Assembly: GCA_003640385.1 (NCBI GenBank)
Contig: RCAB01000028.1
Location: forward strand, 1 to 64,000
Reading direction: 5' to 3'
From: Setaria digitata
Lineage: Eukaryota > Nematoda > Chromadorea > Rhabditida > Setariidae
Length of the DNA: 64,000 bases
The stretch's first letter is position 1. Every line of letters begins with the position of its first letter. This document shows, in pieces, positions 36,002 through 49,000 of this stretch. The notes beneath the pieces are model-generated. The model did no database searches. It saw only the letters and a program-made list of their open reading frames with translations, and had not been told where the DNA came from. The position numbers were made by a program, and so were the translations under genes.

Positions 36002-38885
36002 CTGCAATGAAATCAATCCATTAGTGGCATTCATTCATTCTGCTCACCCTTCTCATTGATAATAAATCTGCCTTCCATCAGCATATATCATATTCATTTC
36101 ATGCCCTTGCACCAGAATTGAAAAAAAAAAAAAAATGAAAATGAAAATACTTTTCTCTACAGAATTTTTCAAAATGATTTTTAAGGTGAAATTGAATGAA
36201 TTTGAACAAACTGAAATTTATATCATGTTAAACGAGTGAATCAACTGAAATCGAACGTCTGAAACAATTATACAAGATATTGAGACTGGAAACTACGGAT
36301 CACGCCTAGAGTGGAAATCGATCTGATTTTGGCCAAACAAATAATTTATAGCTCGGCAGAGAAATACGAAAAATTTGATGCACAGGATGCAGATGCCTTA
36401 GAGAACTTGTTGAATCAGTAGAGGGTCAAAAGTCAACGAAAAACCAGTGAACAAGTTTCCGAAAATGTTTTCAATCAGCCGTAACAAATTGATGTTATTT
36501 TTCTCCAAATTACGACTCGAAAATATCAAAATTCATCTTTTATCTACGAAATTTAATGAACTCCTATTTTCCACATGCTCAAGCAATAGTACCATAATTT
36601 CTTTTTTTCCACTAACAACAATTCATATAGCCTAAAATTAAGAACATAACTCTCATCCTTCCGGTTAATCTCACCACTAACCATTAAAAAGAAGGGCAAT
36701 TTTAATTCACAAATTATGATGTCACATCAGACTGAATAGTGAAACATAGTTTCACACAGAAATGATGTCACTTTCGGGTGAAAATCTGAAAAACAATTTA
36801 GTGTGCATCGTCTCTGCCGTAGTTTATACAGTTACTAATGCAATTTTTCATTTTCATGAGACTGAATGGATTTGAAATGATGATGGATGACCCAGTAAAT
36901 TTCAATCTCGCAACCTTGCACCTCGCATACTGCCTTTATTTTTTTATGAGAGTAATCCACTTTTGTAAAGATAACAGCAGCTTTATCAAAACCGGAAATC
37001 AGACAGTCAGATAGGGCACTCGACCGCTTCAAGGAATTTCTCTTCCTTGACGAACCGCACCTCAGCTACTTTTACTCTACTAGTGCATAGAGGAGAAGTA
37101 TCACCAAGTGAGATACCTGAGACAGTTTGCAAGTTTATATATGATTCTCAGCTCCATCCTTCATAAAGGCATGAACTAATCTCTTCATCACAATGATGGA
37201 AGCCAGGTACTTCTGCTGTCTCCTGGTTTCAGCAGCACTGATCACCTCAATCACACGAAATAAGTTTTGTTTTTCTCACAAGCATTCTCAAATTCAAAAA
37301 AGCAACAGAGTAAGCACAGAAGTTTGAGTTGCCTTACACATGTAAAGAAAAACCGAAACATCAGTTCTGGCAGTGTAGATCTTCCTCCATAAATTTCAAG
37401 CGACTAATAGTGCCTTATACAGAAGTGTACTGAAATTCAGAAAAAGAAGAGAGAACTTCCTAATGAGGATCTTTCTTCACTTTTACAATGTAGGTCCATA
37501 TTCTCGATCAAGACTTTCTTGAAGTTTCAGAAGATTTCGAGTCACTGAGAAAAAATGGAGGTAGGTGAATTTCCTAACGTTTTATGTCATAAATTTTCGA
37601 CCAAGTGCCCCAGAAATTCTTTACAAATGTAAAAATCTCTTTATTATACACACAAAGAGGAAGAGAATTCAGTAATGCTTCAGCAGTTTACCCTGAAAAG
37701 GAATGATGATTCAGAATACAAAATTATACGAGCATTAAACTGCAAAACAGGGAAATGATAATGATATAGCACAGCCAAAGGATGAAGCTCTCAATATGCC
37801 TCACACTTCCCATAATTAAATCCAGTAACTGAGGTGAGCTTGATGAAAAATTACATTACCATCATAACATGTTACAGCAGAATCAAACAGCATCCGCTCC
37901 TAATAAGAGGGCTTATGCATGAATGGTCAGAGCAAAATTCAGAAATGAGTGTTAAGAGTGAAGTGATATAATAAAAGCTAAAAACATAAACTGCGATAAA
38001 TGACAGAAAATCACAATATATCTATTACCTGTAAACGCTATCTCAACTTGATATGTACCATCAAAAAAATCTCAAAATTCATGTCCCATAATATTTAACA
38101 ATTACTTAAAGCTGCAAAAAATTTCCTTAAAAGGTATCCGGATAAATTTGATTATTGCTGTATATTTTAAACACGTATATGAAAGTGACAAAGTGACTTT
38201 TCTGGAAGACCAGCTAAAACTTAAGGAATATGAATATACCCTCAAAGACACTACAATTTTCGAAGATCTAGGTAAAAAGAAAAACACTAGGCCTTTTCCT
38301 TTTCCTGCGTCTGATTAGCAACAGTGATATATTTCTTCACAAGTGTATCCTTCAAAGAACGTCGAACGTTTTTCATATTGTGAAGACCCGGAATCACATT
38401 ACGTAGTTTCTTACCAGGTGAATCATTTGGTGCTAAAAAATTCAATATATTCATTAACTAGTCAAATGATGCACTCCCTCTTCCTTTTAGTTCCCTTTCA
38501 CCGCTCAATGTTTTATTTCTTTCTATTTATAAATACACTATAAAAAAGGTCGTGAACTTTACTTCTTTCATTTATTACCTCCACTTTCATATCACATTCA
38601 CTAACTTTCCTTCTCTGTTCTTTTACAGTTTATTATTGCAATTTGTCGGCATTTCTCACATTAGAAATAGCGATTGTGTGCAAAATAAATACCAGAAAAA
38701 CAAATCAAAAAGTGTGAATGTGAAGTCAATTGTGTCAAAACAAGAAAAAAAAAAAATGAATGTGGCATTAATAACACAATGTAAATTTGTCGATGCAAAT
38801 TTCAACCAACTGCATCATTATGCCTAAGCCAAATATTTCGACCAGTCACATACTCCTATGTGATCTTGACATCATGTTTTATCTC
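36002..38885. other. Intergenic region downstream of VRK gene
   Basis: No supported gene. A 65-codon minus-strand frame at 36835-37032 (beginning MKRSSALSDCLISGFDKAA) has mildly coding-like content and an internal GTATGC donor-like site, but I could not tie it to other exons. A-rich tracts and short repeats otherwise. Confidence 0.45.
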
Positions 38886-41800
38886 TTATTTTAAGAAAGA
38901 ACTTTGAACATTTAATGCCTTACTAACTATTGCTTTGATCATTCTTCTGTCCGTTTTAAAATAAAGAAATTTAAATGAACTCTCACTTTTACTGCAATAT
39001 AAAGATGTCCGTGATGAAGATGGATTTTGTTTAATTGTCGATTTCAAACTGGCGTGAAGTTTTGAATTTAGTTTTTTATCTTTTTTAGGAGATATAAAGT
39101 CAGGTTTCTTTACATTATCTTTCTTCATGCTGTCGTTACTGCTACAGGCTTTGACAGACTGCTCATTATCATTTACTGAAGAAACGTCCATTTTTCTTGG
39201 CAGCTGTTTAGCGATTCGATTACTCTTACGTCGCTTCAGTTCGGGTGGTTCAACGGCTGACCCGCTACTTTCTAAGCCATATTATTAATAAATTTTTGGC
39301 ATAGGCAGTAAATTTGTTAATCCATGCAAGCCAAAATTCAATATAAAAAATGAACGAAATAAAACTGACAAGCGGTAGAAATTTGAGGCATGCAGACCGA
39401 GATGCAGAATTAAAAAAATGGATTGAAAACGCTTTTTTTCAAACGGTTTTCATCTCACTTTCCAAAAAACACAAGTTAGAAGAAACTGAAAAGAACAAAG
39501 AGTAAACACAAGTGGGAGCCTAGAAAAAAAAATGTGAATTTTTAAAGAAAACTGATGCGAAAGATAACAACCTGATTTATCCGATGAATAAATAGACGTA
39601 TTCTTCGAGACTGGTTTAACTTTACGTATTCTAGAATGAGCTGAAGGACTTTTAGTACCAATGTCCTTGCTACCTGCCTGCAACTTTTGTCCTTCTTTTA
39701 AAACAACTCTTAAGTCCCCGTCAGTTCCTTTACGCTTACGAGACAATGATGACGAAATGTTCTCCAAATCCGTTTTGTCTTCGATCACTGATATTTTTGT
39801 ATTTTGTTTTTTAATTTTTCTTGAACTTGAGCTTTTGGATGTTGATGGTACTTCTTTAATTTCGTTAAAAATCTGAAAAAGAGGAAAATCTATCGGATCG
39901 GACTTATCTATTAATATCTTTTGCTGCTGTTCCAAAATTTCGCTCATTATAAAAAACAAAATTTGCATAACAAAAAATAACCTTAAAAAACCTACTAAAT
40001 GAATGATTCCATAATCCACTTTATTCATATATGGCGTTTCATAAGCCAGTTTAAAAAGCTTGTTCAGAAAAGACACACATCCATCCTTTACAAGCTTCTT
40101 GATATTTTTGTCGAGCTCCTTTGAGAACTTTTCCTTTTCCATCATAACCTGGATATAACTAAATAGGGCGCATGCTCAAGTTTCGTTCATTGTAGTATGA
40201 TGTTAATATTCCTCGGCTAAAACTATATTATCGGCTCGTAACAAATAGCAAAGGAAGAACATTTTTTCCACTGAGAAAAAAAAGCATCCTGAATACAGCT
40301 TTTCTTAGCTGCTTATCTCGACATACTTCCTTGTACTAAACTAATAATCAAATGATGCTTAACCAATACAAAACTAATAAAATTTAAAAATATTACAGAT
40401 TCTGGATTCTGTCCACATTTTTGCCAAGGTAACATTCCACACAACCAGTAAAGTATATTATATCCCAGTATTTCCAAATCTCCTCTAAATGAAGGAGCAC
40501 AGCCGCGGTGAGCATCTATTGAAGTAAATAACAAAGTCCCATTATGTGCTAAAAAATAATATAGCTATAAAACCACCAAACTTTAGATATGTGCAACTTA
40601 ACGTTTAAACCTTTAGACAATGAAAATATTTGGTACCTACCTAACAGACATTTGAAACAACTAAGTTCAAAAAAACAACAACCTTTCACACTAATATAAA
40701 TTTGGTTCTTCTCAAATTAACTATGCAAATATCCGCATTCTTAAAATGGATAAAACAGAAGTTCTTCTACCTCTTTTTTTATCCGGTTTGTCAACATTTC
40801 CTTTCGCCATTCTTGCAAGTCCGAAATCAACCAGAAAGCACCTGGAATAATCATCAGCTGATGCTAATAGTATGTTGTCTGCTTTTAAGTCTCCATGCAC
40901 ATAATCCTGGAAACAATAACTGAAACATAAAAAATGAAACGACTGTAGCTGTAGCTTTAATCCTTACAATATGTCTTCAAAAAAAAGTCTTTTGGATTTC
41001 TTAGTAGAGTTGCTTCAATGAGACGGCTGAATCTGAAACTGTTAAAACGTGAATACCAACGTGGTCCTGCATATATGATAAACAATCGACACACTGCTTT
41101 GCAACGCTTAAAATCGAACGTATGTCCAAAACACCTCCATTTGCTATACGATAATCTTCGAGACATTTCTCATAACGTGGCATAATCAGAAATCGCAACT
41201 TCTCATTATTATACGTAAATAAACCGCTACTTACATATGGAGGTAAGCCGAGATGACTGACTTCTGCAAACGATTCCTCATAATGCGATATGAGAAAAGG
41301 AAATCGAAATCGGAAATCTTTATTTATTCAAAATAAGACTACACTGTCGTGTAATTGAAGCAAAAGACAAAAGAACAAACTTTTCTTATTCATCCATGCT
41401 TCAAGCTTTTGCGATGTTAGAATTCGTTGAAAAACTGTTATTTCAGTGAAAAGTGGACCATTTGAATAAGGTTCAACTTTGATTGCGAGCGAACCAGCCT
41501 TGCCATATTCCTTACTATCTTCCTGAAATTCCCTCATCCGAATATCAAAAAATAAATAAATAAATGGAAAAGGCATTTCAAATGAAAGAAAATGCATGTT
41601 TTAAGACGGAAATTTTGAAGCTTAAAGTAGATAAATGGAAAATTAATTTTGACTATATCACATCAGATTAATTGATGAGATGAACAGACTTCCCAACAAC
41701 AATCTCTTATTGGACATTTATAAGAAATTGCAAAACTTATTCTGTAAGTTTAAAATTTTTTGAATCAATGTCTTGCGTATAGTAACCACACAAACATATA

Positions 41801-42008
41801 CACCCAGGCATACAGTTTCAGATTGTAAGGTTGAAAACCTTCCGTCAGTTTGAAAACCTACTTGTCTTCCAGAATAAATTCGTCCAAAGCCACCGCGTGC
41901 AAATTCTTCTTCAATAACGAATCGATGTTTGAGAGTATCAGTAATGATCGTCTTCTCCACTATAATACTTGCTAGTTGGTGTGATTTCTTTTGCGAAACT
42001 TTTGGCAT
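38886..42008 (-). CDS. vrk-1: Vaccinia-related kinase family Ser/Thr kinase (VRK-1 type)
   Basis: In animals this nuclear kinase phosphorylates BAF and chromatin proteins and is needed for nuclear envelope dynamics in mitosis. Exons 42008-41862, 41522-41381, 41263-41061, 40906-40771, 40548-40397, 40148-39572 and 39271-38886 join in phase to about 580 residues. The glycine loop is FARGGFGRIYSG (residues 36-47). The ATP-anchoring lysine is in LAIKVEP. The catalytic loop is YVHGDLKADN and the metal-binding motif is VDFGLA. The family-diagnostic FTSIDAH and GDLEILGYNILYWL follow. The C-terminal ~250 residues are Ser/Lys-rich with basic clusters (SRKRKG, LKRRKSNR) fitting nuclear localisation. The acceptor AAAGTC at 41263 was chosen because it keeps phase. 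Exon 6 is long and could contain a short unspliced or alternative intron near 40000. The name VRK refers to a cellular kinase family; this is not a viral gene. Confidence 0.93.
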
Positions 42009-43098
42009 TGTTTTAAGAAACAGTATGGTCCTAAAGCGAAAAGATCAATTTTCTGTAAATTTAAATCGTTTACGCCAAAGTGAAGGACAAACATTCTCGA
42101 CGTCGTAGATATATAATAAATTATTTATTACAATATATTTCTTCCAGGACTATTTAATAAATAAGTTATTCATAAACGAAGAACTGCTCACTTCCGGTTC
42201 CTCCAACTACATTCCTGATGTCAGTAATGTTTCCGGAAAGGAGTACAAATGGCCGAAACTACAGAACGTTTATAAACCCTTCTCATTGCATTCATGAATG
42301 GACTCATTCTATTCTCTCATGAAACTTATCGATCCCTGTCGTCTCTCTGAATGAAATGTACCCGTGCTTCCTTCAGACGTCATCCAATTACACTTACAAT
42401 GGTAACAGCGGCAATACCTCATTCTTTCCCTAAATGTCTTCCTATCCTCACACTCAATGCTGCTTAATAGATCTCTGCTCTCAAATCACACGTTTGATGG
42501 TAATGTCTGGTAATCTCCTCAGTCCCTATTACTCCTCTTTCAAAATTATGTTTATCGTACACGTTGTAAAATCAAAATCCGCCCAGGTAGGTTTGTATGC
42601 GAGTAGCCAAAAATCAATCTACTTTTAGTAGAATATTAACCTCTTCGAGGATTTATTTTCAGCAGTTTCGTGTTAAGTTATAGTTATTTCCTGTGGGATA
42701 ATTTGTTAATGGAACAAGATTGGTTGCATACAATGCGTAGAGCACCCACAACTGATACCGAGATAATTAATTATGGCAGATGTAATCGGATGTTCTCTGC
42801 TCTCTGTTAATTGGCCGTACTACTCTCTGATCAAACTATACCGAATTACGGAGTATCCTTCTGCATACTGGGATGTAGTAGTGAATGACCATACTGCACT
42901 GATCACTTTCCTAAAAATACTGGAATTAAATTTGGAAAATATACGGTTAAAGTGTGTGGATATCATGACGCACCTATCAGTTAACTTGTCCATTTTAATC
43001 GAAATACTTTTGAAATTACTCCAAATACATAGCATGATCAATCGGTTTTTTGCTTTAGGATAACTTTCCGCTCCGACGGCAGTTTACACTGCCTGAGA
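42009..43098. promoter_or_regulatory. Divergent promoter region, vrk-1 and dishevelled
   Basis: The VRK and Dishevelled genes are oriented head to head with about 1.1 kb between start codons, so this region should hold both promoters and 5' leaders. It also contains an open frame at 42773-43063 (96 codons, plus strand) ending 35 bases before the Dishevelled ATG. No specific factor sites are claimed. Confidence 0.5.
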
Positions 43099-46000
43099 AT
43101 GGATGCCTCAGGTTCGCTTGATACATCGAATACAACAAATACTATTATCGAGAAAACAAATAAGTAACGGTTTCATTTTTGATTAAGTGTAAAACTGACT
43201 GTCTTCTCTGTACATTTGTTCTGCTGAAGAAAATAATGTCTGCATTGTGGTTATCGTTATTTGTGAAATACTGTAGAAATAAAAAAGAGTACCTGCACTG
43301 TTGGAAGATAATTAACGGGACTTTAAAAATACACATCCTTGAGATCTTAGCATTGATAATTTCAGAACATTTTTTTCATTAAATGTTTGCAGGTTAAAAA
43401 TTAGCTCAACAATAGAAAATAAGGATGAAAGTAATGAAGATGGCACATTCACATTGAAAGGACCATCGCTACCTACCAAAGGTATTTCATCCTTGGAACA
43501 TGGTGCAGGAACTCCTTCACAACAAGCGAGTACAAAAGTATGTGGCTATTTAATTAATTGATGCAAAGTTGTTTAAATGATTTTATGATGTTAACATTGA
43601 ATCTTTTGCATATTTTCGTTTTGGTTATGCCTCTGGTCTCGAATATCTTGGTTTCGTTCAGCCTTGCTCGTTAAACTTTTGCTTCAGTTTCTTTATGCAG
43701 TTAGTAATATTTTCTATATGATACTATCTATATTACATTGAAGTTTCTTGCTCTTGCATTTACTTCATCGTATTTTGGCATATATTAGTGATATTCAACT
43801 TTCACCAACACCAATTTACGATGTTATGAAAATGCAGACATACTGTTCACCACACTTTCCTTTTTTTCGATGTTAAATCAGAAAGGATGGGTAGAAAATT
43901 TCATATGAATAAGTGCAGTGTATTGTTCCCATTTTTCAGGTGTATTATCATATTGATGACGAAATGGTGCCATATTGTACTGATGTTATGGTGCCACCTG
44001 ATAAAATAACACTAGGTGACTTCAAACGTGTATTAACAAGGTCAAATTTCAAGTATTACTGCAAGGCTCCTGCTCCAGATTCTGGAGTCTTCCCGTAAGT
44101 TTATCCTCTTGCAAATAGTCTTTAGTACTGATTTTAGACTTTTTAATTAAAGTTTGGAACTTTCCAACAATTCTTCCATTTCCCATTAAATAGAGGTATA
44201 GGGATTTTTTAATATTACCAATTGAAAGAATGAAAGTAATCAGTATTTATAAAATTTTAACTTTTAGAAATGACATAAAAGCTTTACAATACGAGATAAT
44301 AAAGCGTCAGATTTATAGAGAGGTAAAAGTGGAGATACGTGATGATAGTGAGTGTCTCCATCGGTCGGCAAATGGTCAGTTTGAACTCTTCCTGCTTACA
44401 TCAGAAGGTAGTAGCCATTCTGATGGTTCTTCGGGTCTTCCATTGAAAAGCGCGCGATTGATGGTGAGTAGGACTCCCTGACGAGTTCTTTATATTCAAG
44501 CCAAAAAGCATCATCCGCTGTTGATTTTGATTCAGGAATGAAATTGTTAAAGGTAGAAAAATGCAGAGATTTCGAGTAGCCACCAGCAGATAATAAGTAA
44601 AAGTAATGAATTAGAACTCTTATAATATTTCCGGTTCCGGGCCCAGCACCAGCCATGTATCCCATCGGAAGTATGGCTTATCGACAGGCGGTACAGCAGT
44701 TCGATCAGAGCAGTAATTTTTTTTTTTTTAATTTTGTGTACTGGTTAAGGCTTTAAGAACATTCTTAAAATTTTGTTTTTCACTGCTTACAAAGAAATAG
44801 AGTTTGTTGTAGTGGTCTCAACAGATTCTGATTCGTTCATCAGTGATATGAGAGCTCTGCCAATGCAAGTAAAAGGAATGGCGAGGCGGCCATTTCCTCA
44901 GCAGTATCTTCCACAAGGTTTGTTCTATTTCTGGCTACTCCATCAGTTAAATATCACCCTGAGGGATGGTAGGAGTTTCTGTAAGCAGAAAGTGGCATGT
45001 TGTTCTTTCTCTAAACGTCCTTAAATATTTTAGGTTAATAACTTTAAGATTTTTTCAATTTTATAGTTGTAGGACATCGCAGTGGTCGACGCTTTGAAGA
45101 TTCAACATTGGGCTCCGAAAGTGACGCTCGGTTGTTTTCGGATGATGACGACCGATCGAGGTTATATTTGTTTGTAATACTAAATAAGAAATTGCTTCTT
45201 TAATTATAAATATTATTTGTCTGGTAAAGATGGAATTCAAGTCACTTCTTTGATTTAGTGCCCATGAATGATGAAATTGAAACTTATAAATTTTGTGTAT
45301 TTATGTTAGTGAAGAAGTTGCAATCATCTTATTCTTTTTTGTTCCCTTTTTATGTACTTGTCAGGAATAAAATTATTCGAAATTTTAAAAAATTTAGAGT
45401 GTCAACATCAACTGACATTACCAGTGTTTCTCGGCAGCACCATGCTCCTGCATATCGTAAACGTCGAAATCGGCGAAGGTTTCGGCAGCCTTCACGAGCT
45501 TCATCCTTTAGCAGCATAACAGAAAGCTCAATGTCACTAGATGTAATCACAGTAACATTAAACATGGATACAGTAAACTTTTTGGGTATCAGCATTGTTG
45601 GACAAAGCTCATCTCGTGGTGATAATGGTATTTATGTGGCTAATATCATGAAAGGTAACTGATTTGATTATATTATGTGACATGTTAGTATTTTTTAAAT
45701 TTTGTTTGAAGTAACTTGTTTATGTGTTTTTAATACGCATTAGCATTTTAGGTGGTGCTGTAGCATTAGATGGACGAATTGAGCCGGGGGATATGATCTT
45801 ACAAGTAAATGATATTTCATTCGAAAATTTCACAAACGATCAAGCTGTAGACGTTTTGCGTGAATCAGTCGCGCGGAGAGGGTAAATTAGAAATTTTATG
45901 AGTAAGAAGTTTGGAAATGGCTTTGAAGTTAATTTCAAATCTATTTCCTTCTTGGTTAAAGTTTACTGAATTTTTTTTTTAAGTCTTCACTTTTCAAAAG

Positions 46001-49000
46001 ACCAAGTTCTGCTTTCCAGACCAATTAAATTGACAGTAGCAAAAATGTGGGATAGTGGACCCAGAAGTGCATTTACTGTTCCGCGACATCGAGATGAACC
46101 AGTACGACCAATTGATACTCAGGCTTGGATACAACACACCAATGCCATGCGTGGGATGCCATCCATTCTCGAAGGTTTCCTCTTTTTCCTCAAAATTATA
46201 CAGAGTTCTTATTTTATAACTATTTTGAATGATCGATTGTTTGATAACATTCGAGAATTAAGGTTTTCTATTCCTGAAGACTGTAAAACAATTGATGCAT
46301 TTTTTTTTTTTAAATTCAAGTCTAAAATTCCATAACTTCATAACTTCCTGTTCAGTGCATGGAGTTTTCTAGGATCTGAAGGGGCTCCAACTCCAATACC
46401 TGGTCAGTATGGTCGACCTGCGAGCAGCAGTACCGCAACATCAAACGGTTCTGTTCCAAATACCATTGTTGGTGGAGGTAAGGGCTTCATGATTCTTTTT
46501 TTTTTTTTTTTTTTTTTTAAGGACTATTAGGAACTTCTTCTAGACACTGGGACGAACAAAAATTTCACGTTTGTTTAATTTTTACTTAAATCTAGGGAAT
46601 TTTAATGCTATATTATTAATATATGTATATTTTAGCTCATTTTCGGTTGGATGCTATGACGGATAAAAAGAAGGTTGTTCAAATGATGGTTATGCCAAAT
46701 TCTGGACTAGATATCAAGAATCGAACTTGGCTGAAGATTCCGATTCCGATGTCTTTTCTGGGTAAGATTTCTTTACCTTGACTACTTTTTGTAGAACTCT
46801 TAGAACCTCTGCTTCATCTATCAGCTTTTATTGAACATTTTTATTTGTGCTGAGACTGATAGGACAGAATGGTTTTTTTCTTCTTACTTTTTTAATTTTA
46901 TAGTTTATGGATATTTACATGAATTTTGTTACTATCATTTGCTTTTTTTTGGCAAGTTTCATAATGAGGGTTTGGAATATAAGCTGCTGAAATTTGAAAT
47001 GAAGTTAATAGTCATCAGTTAGTTAATCTTATTTATTTTATTGCCTTTTATTTTCTTTTTTGGAAATTCTCGAGTCTTTAAAATTTCTTGCAAAAGGAAA
47101 TTTACTACTGAAGGAACAGTTAATCACATGTATCAATAAAAATCTATTCATTTTCAGATGAAGCATCCCTGAAGAAGTGTTACTTGTTTATTATTTTTAG
47201 GCAGCGATTTGGTTGATTGGTTAATGGAACATGTTGATGGTCTACGTGATCGAAAGGATGGACGCAAATTTGCTGGTGAACTATTGAAAGAAAAGTTAAT
47301 CAGTCATGTGGTCAATAAAATCACCTTCACTGAGCAATGCTACTATATACTGGGTGAAGAATGTGCTGGTTTGTTGCTACAAATCTGAATAGAAATTGAT
47401 ATATGGCTTGAAGTTTTTGTCCACGTGTTGAAATCGTTCAAATCTGCTTGTTGAATTGCTAAGCGGTTTTCTCTTGCAAGTCAGGCGTACACTTTTTTAG
47501 TTACTTCTATATGTTATAATTATTGAATTTTTCCGGATGAAATTAAATTCAGTTAACAACCAGTTTAAGATTACGCACGCTTACGACAGAATCCTGGAGG
47601 TGATGATGCAGGTGTTCGAAGTGAGGTTGGTTCGGTGCTGCCACCACCACCGCCTGGGCTTGTTGCTGCTGCTGCCGCGCAGCAAAGCGGACGAGCTTGG
47701 CCACAACCAACGATGGTACCCCAAAGTGCTCCTTCAATGGTAAGCGGTGTTGAAAATCCAGCGAATGTTGATGGTACCACGCGATTCTATTTAACTAATC
47801 TTTAGAAGAAGAGGTCTTACAGCCGTAATATGTTATTGTCTAAGTTTTTTAAGCGTTCCCTCTTATTTGTATAATCTTCCAAAGTTTTCTTTTAGCTACG
47901 TATTTATATCGTTTTGATTTAATTCTGTTTTCGCACTTACGGTTTGCGATTGCAGAAGTTTCTTCTCTAAATATCAACAGAGAAGGGGAATCAAATCATT
48001 AAGTTCTTAATCTTTCTTTCTTTCTTTCTTTTTTTTGGAATAGATTCGACACGATGATTTTTGCATCGTACATGAAACAATACGTTAGGCTTACCTAGAA
48101 TTGGGCTTTTGGTCCTTTTTATTTTCACGGTCTTGAGAAATAATGAAATATGGTAATGGATTTGCTCTGCAAGATTGCTGTGCACTGATTAGCCGGTTTC
48201 TCTCTCATGGTTTGTTGTTTTTTTTTAGCAGTGAAAATTTTGGAATCAAAAATCTTTTCAAAATTGTGAACTTGACATGATTAGCAGAGAAACTTGCATC
48301 AATTGAGTATATGATTAATCAGTTAAATCATCATATTTGTTTAAATGACGTTAACGTTTACTTGTTTTGCTTTATCTATAGCTTTACAGCTCCGATTTCT
48401 CTAGCCAGTACTAACACTGAAAGATTTTCATTTTTGTGAGAAGTTAGCTTAAGTTTTATTTAAATTAAATTTCCCTTACATATTAAGCTACGTATTAAAT
48501 TTCGTTATAAAAACATCGCGTTTTAAAGGACAACTTGAACATTTTGCCCAAATATATTAAATAAGAAGTATGAGAACGGCATAATGAAAATGATCATGAT
48601 AATCTTTATACATATTTTTCCTGCTGTGATATTCTCTATATTCAAAGCATTTTTTACTGGTCAATTCGTATTTTCTAGATTAAAGCGAAAAAGATGTTTG
48701 GCGAGATAAAGAAATATCTTCGTCTTAGATTAACTTGACAAGTTTTTATGACTGAGATCAGTGGGCCTTTGATTTAGACGGGTAAGTATGTAGAGTTTTT
48801 TCAAGGATCTCTTTTTTGTGCTCTACCCTCTCACGAATTTGAGTTCCTTCATGCGTTCTGTAACTATTTCCTTTTAGTAATTTCGTTTCACATGGTATGT
48901 TTAAGACTTGATAGTAATTGCACCAACAAAAGATTTTGCATGAATTCTAATGCCATACGCTGGAAAAATCTCGTCAACTAACAGTACCATATTTTTTCTG

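Noticed and set aside
45350..45595. 81-codon minus-strand open frame
   Set aside because: Antisense shadow of the Dishevelled exon containing the basic region and PDZ start.
47549..47780. Minus-strand frames rich in Gln/Ala/Gly
   Set aside because: Antisense shadows of Dishevelled exon 14, which encodes Pro and Ala runs.
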